In this document: piece by piece, positions 61,781-64,000 of the stretch
Layout of the letters: every line of letters starts with the position of its first letter
Position numbering within the stretch: the stretch's first letter is position 1
Assembly: GCA_033782935.1 (NCBI GenBank)
Contig: JAWQEG010000486.1
Span: 682,001 to 746,000 of the forward strand
DNA from: Petrolisthes cinctipes
Lineage: Eukaryota; Arthropoda; Malacostraca; Decapoda; Porcellanidae
Length of the DNA: 64,000 nucleotides
Reading direction: 5' to 3'
Notes under the pieces: model-generated
The model's input: only the letters and a program-made list of their open reading frames with translations
Databases searched by the model: none
Told to the model about the DNA's origin: nothing
Translations under genes and position numbers: made by a program

Positions 61781-64000
61781 GCATGTTTAGGCCTATATTT
61801 TGAAAATATTCTAGCACTAAGTAGGCATGTACTTCTGTGACCCCAAAATATCGAATTTTCGGGTGTTTTGAGCCTTAATTTGAGATATAAACGGGTACAG
61901 ATGATGCATGCACATATCGACTTTGGACACTTAAAATATCGATTTTTAGCATGTTTTGAGCCTATATTTTAAAAAAATTCTAGCACTGAGTAGGCATGTA
62001 CAGATCGCTTCTGGGACCCAAAAATATCGAATTTTCGGGTGTTTTGAGGTTGAATTTGGGATATAAACGGGTACAGAAGATGCATGCACATAACGACTTT
62101 TGGGCACCTTAAAGATCGATTTTCAGTATGTTTTGGGCCTGTATTTTGAAAAAACTCTAACACGGAGTAGGCATGTACAGTTCGCTTCTGGGACCCTAAA
62201 ATATCAAATTTTCGTGTGTTTTGGGCCTAAATTTGAGATATCGACTTTGGGCACCTAAAATATCGATTTTTAGCATGTTTTGGGCCTATATTTTGAAAAT
62301 ATTCTAGCACTAAGTAGGCATGTACAGATCACTTTTGGGACCCCAAAATATCGAATTTTCGGGTGTTTTGAGCCTGAATTTGAGATATAAACGGGTACAG
62401 ATGATGCATGCACATATCGACTTTGGACACTTAAAATATCGATTTTTAGAATGTTTTGAGCCTATATTTTGAAAACATTCTAGCACTGAGTAGGCATGTA
62501 CAGATCGCTTCTGGAACCCAAAAATATCGAATTTTCGGGTGTTTTGAGGTTGAATTTGGGATATAAACGGGTGCCGAAGATGCATACACATATCGTCTTT
62601 GGTCACCTAAAATATCGATTTTCAGCATGTTTTGGGCCTGTATTCTGAAAATACTCTAACACGGAGTAGGCATGTACAATTCGCTTCTGGGACCCCAAAA
62701 TATCGAATTTTCGGGTGTTTTGGGCCTGAATTTAAGATATCGACTTTAGGCACCAAAAGTATCGATTTTTAGCATGTTTTGGGCCTATATTTTGAAAATA
62801 TTCTAGCACTAAGTAGGCATGTACAGATCACTTCTGGAACCCCAAAATATCGAATTTTCGGGTGTTTTGAGCCTGAATTTGAGATATAAACGGGTACAGA
62901 TGATGCATTCACATGCCGACTTTGGACACTTTAAATATCGATTTTTAACATGTTTTGAGCCTATATTTTGAAAACATTCCAGCACTGACTAGACATGTAC
63001 AGATTGCTTCTGGGACCCAAAATTATCGAATTTTCGGGTGTTTTGAGGTTGAATTTGAGATATAACGAGTGCAGAAGCTTCATACACATGTTGACCTTGG
63101 GCACCTAAAATATCGATTTTCAGCATGTTTTGGTCCTGCATCTGAGTAGGCATGTACAGATCGCTTCTGGGACCCCAACTAATCAAATTTTCGGGTGTTT
63201 GGCGTCTGAATTTGAGATATAAACGTGTATAGAAGATGCATGCACATATCGACTTTTGGGCACTTAAAAGATCGATTTTCAGTATGTTTTCGGCCTGTAT
63301 ATTGAAAATACTCTAACACGGAGTAGGCATGTACAGATCGCTTCTGGGACCCAAAAATATCGAATTTATGGGTGTTTTGGGCCTGAATTTGAGATATCGA
63401 ATTTGGTCCCCTAAAATATCGATTTTTAGCATGTTTTGGGCCTATATTTTGAAAATATTCTCGCACTGAGTAGGTATGTACAGATCGCTTCTGGGACCCC
63501 AAAATATCGAATTTTCGGGTGTTTTGAGGTTGAATTTGAGATATAAACGGGTACAGAAGATGAATGCACATATCGACTTTTGGGCACCTAAAATATCGAT
63601 TTTGAGCATGTTTTGGGTCTGTATCTTGAAAACATTCTAACTAGGAGTAGGGATGTAAAGATCGCTTCTAGGACCCAAAACTACCGAATTTTCGGGTGTT
63701 TTGAGAATGAATTTGAAATATAAACGGGTACAGAAGATGCATGCACATATTGACTTTGGACACCTAAAATATCGATTTTCAGCATGTTTTGAGCCTGTAT
63801 TTTGAAAATACTCTAACTAGGAGTAGGCATGTACAGATCGCTTCTGGGACCCAAAAATATCGAATTTTCGGGTGATTTGAGGTTGAATTTGAGATATAAA
63901 CGAGTGCAGAAGATGCATACACATGTTGACTTTGGGCACCTAAAATATCGATTTTCAGCATATTTTAAGCCTGCACCTGAGTAGGCTTGTACAGATCGCT

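Larger units (their letters stand above)
1..64000 (+). repeat. Satellite DNA array, ~176-bp monomer family, spanning the entire window
   Basis: The sequence consists throughout of head-to-tail copies of one AT-rich monomer. Landmarks recur in fixed order: AAAATATCGA, then GCATG or GTATG followed by TTTTGGGCCTG, then TAGGCATGTACAGATCGC, then a second AAAATATCGA, TTTTCGGGTGTTTTGAGC, GATATAAACGGGTACAG and GATGCATGCACATATCGA. Spacing between successive GCATG landmarks is mostly 176 or 177 bp, with 147-, 158/159- and rare 129-bp classes. No inverted monomer and no non-satellite insertion was seen in 64 kb, and both window ends lie inside the array. Such arrays are typical of eukaryotic centromeric, pericentromeric or other heterochromatic blocks. 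That location is an inference, and the host species is not identifiable from this sequence alone. Confidence 0.97.
55647..64000 (+). repeat. Irregular satellite stretch rich in M monomers, with two 129-bp monomers
   Basis: The 500-bp register is lost after 55,647: the next spacings are 176, 176 and 177 bp with no S. M sites lie at 56,543, 58,052, 59,533, 60,515, 61,667, 63,138 and 63,973, roughly every 0.8-1.5 kb. Two monomers carry both the M and S deletions. A 7-bp deletion variant (GTACTTCTGTGACC) occurs twice, 473 bp apart. Some pieces resemble HOR units elsewhere, for example 57,530 resembles 53,481. No long tandem HOR, gene or mobile element was seen, and the array runs off the window end. 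Confidence 0.78.

Noticed and set aside
1..64000. Direct repeats with regular spacing as a CRISPR array
   Set aside because: There are no unique spacers. Repeat and inter-repeat sequence are both part of a continuous ~176-bp monomer, and there are no cas-like genes.
1..64000. TATAAA within GATATAAACGGG as a promoter TATA box
   Set aside because: It occurs in almost every full-length monomer at the same position, so it is part of the repeat consensus. No gene lies downstream. Satellite transcription cannot be judged from this alone.
1..64000. CENP-B box in the monomer
   Set aside because: I looked for a motif like the mammalian box around the TTCGGG segments, but the conserved core positions are not present together. 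No claim is made.
1..64000. Assignment to a named plant satellite family (for example a holocentric-plant or legume centromere repeat)
   Set aside because: Monomer length and general style fit several families, and I cannot verify any sequence match without a database search.

Overview
The whole 64 kb window is one uninterrupted head-to-tail satellite DNA array. I found no credible protein-coding gene, RNA gene, transposon, CRISPR array or unique sequence. Every stretch can be read as a variant of one AT-rich monomer, and all monomers face the same way. The monomer carries recurring landmarks: AAAATATCGA, GCATGTTTTGGGCCTG, TAGGCATGTACAGATCGC, TTTTCGGGTGTTTTGAGC and GATGCATGCACATATCGA. A pure array of this size, with a roughly 176-bp monomer and layered higher-order repeats (HORs), points to a eukaryotic nuclear genome in centromeric, pericentromeric or another heterochromatic block. 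I cannot name the species or family from sequence alone. A plant is my weak guess from the monomer length and style; a centromere is an inference, not something shown.

Monomer architecture. The 176/177-bp monomer (L) is itself an old tandem duplication of an ~88-bp unit; the halves A and B align along their full length. Three deletion derivatives account for nearly all other spacings: S (147 bp, 29 bp lost from half B), M (158-159 bp, 18 bp lost from half A) and a rare double deletion (129 bp, seen twice).

Layout. 1-4,654: mixed monomers with no clear HOR. 4,655-12,382: two nearly identical copies of a 3,864-bp unit. 12,381-16,644: a mosaic of blocks copied at offsets of 1,527, 2,409 and 3,760 bp. 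16,645-19,180: about 2.5 copies of a 1,029-bp hexamer. 19,285-25,489: related cycles of 1,686, 1,351 and 1,864 bp starting at the same marker monomer. 25,490-27,551: two copies of a 1,031-bp unit. 27,552-29,339: irregular. 29,340-32,573: 659-bp, 1,000-bp and 177-bp step duplications. 32,574-42,593: a low-order mixture with dispersed shared cassettes. 42,594-47,685: two copies of a 2,511-bp unit. 47,073-50,970: 1,675-bp and 677-bp duplications. 50,971-52,146: irregular. 52,147-55,646: seven trimers (S+L+L) in exact 500-bp register. 55,647-64,000: irregular, with many M monomers.

The many open frames, mostly on the minus strand, follow from the repeat: 147, 159 and 177 are multiples of three, so a frame open in one monomer stays open until a 176-bp monomer or a substitution breaks it. 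The biology here is array evolution (unequal exchange, segmental amplification, gene conversion, deletion at short repeats, possible CpG decay) and perhaps chromatin packaging, rather than gene function. All coordinates and identities were read by eye; HOR edges are good to tens of bases.
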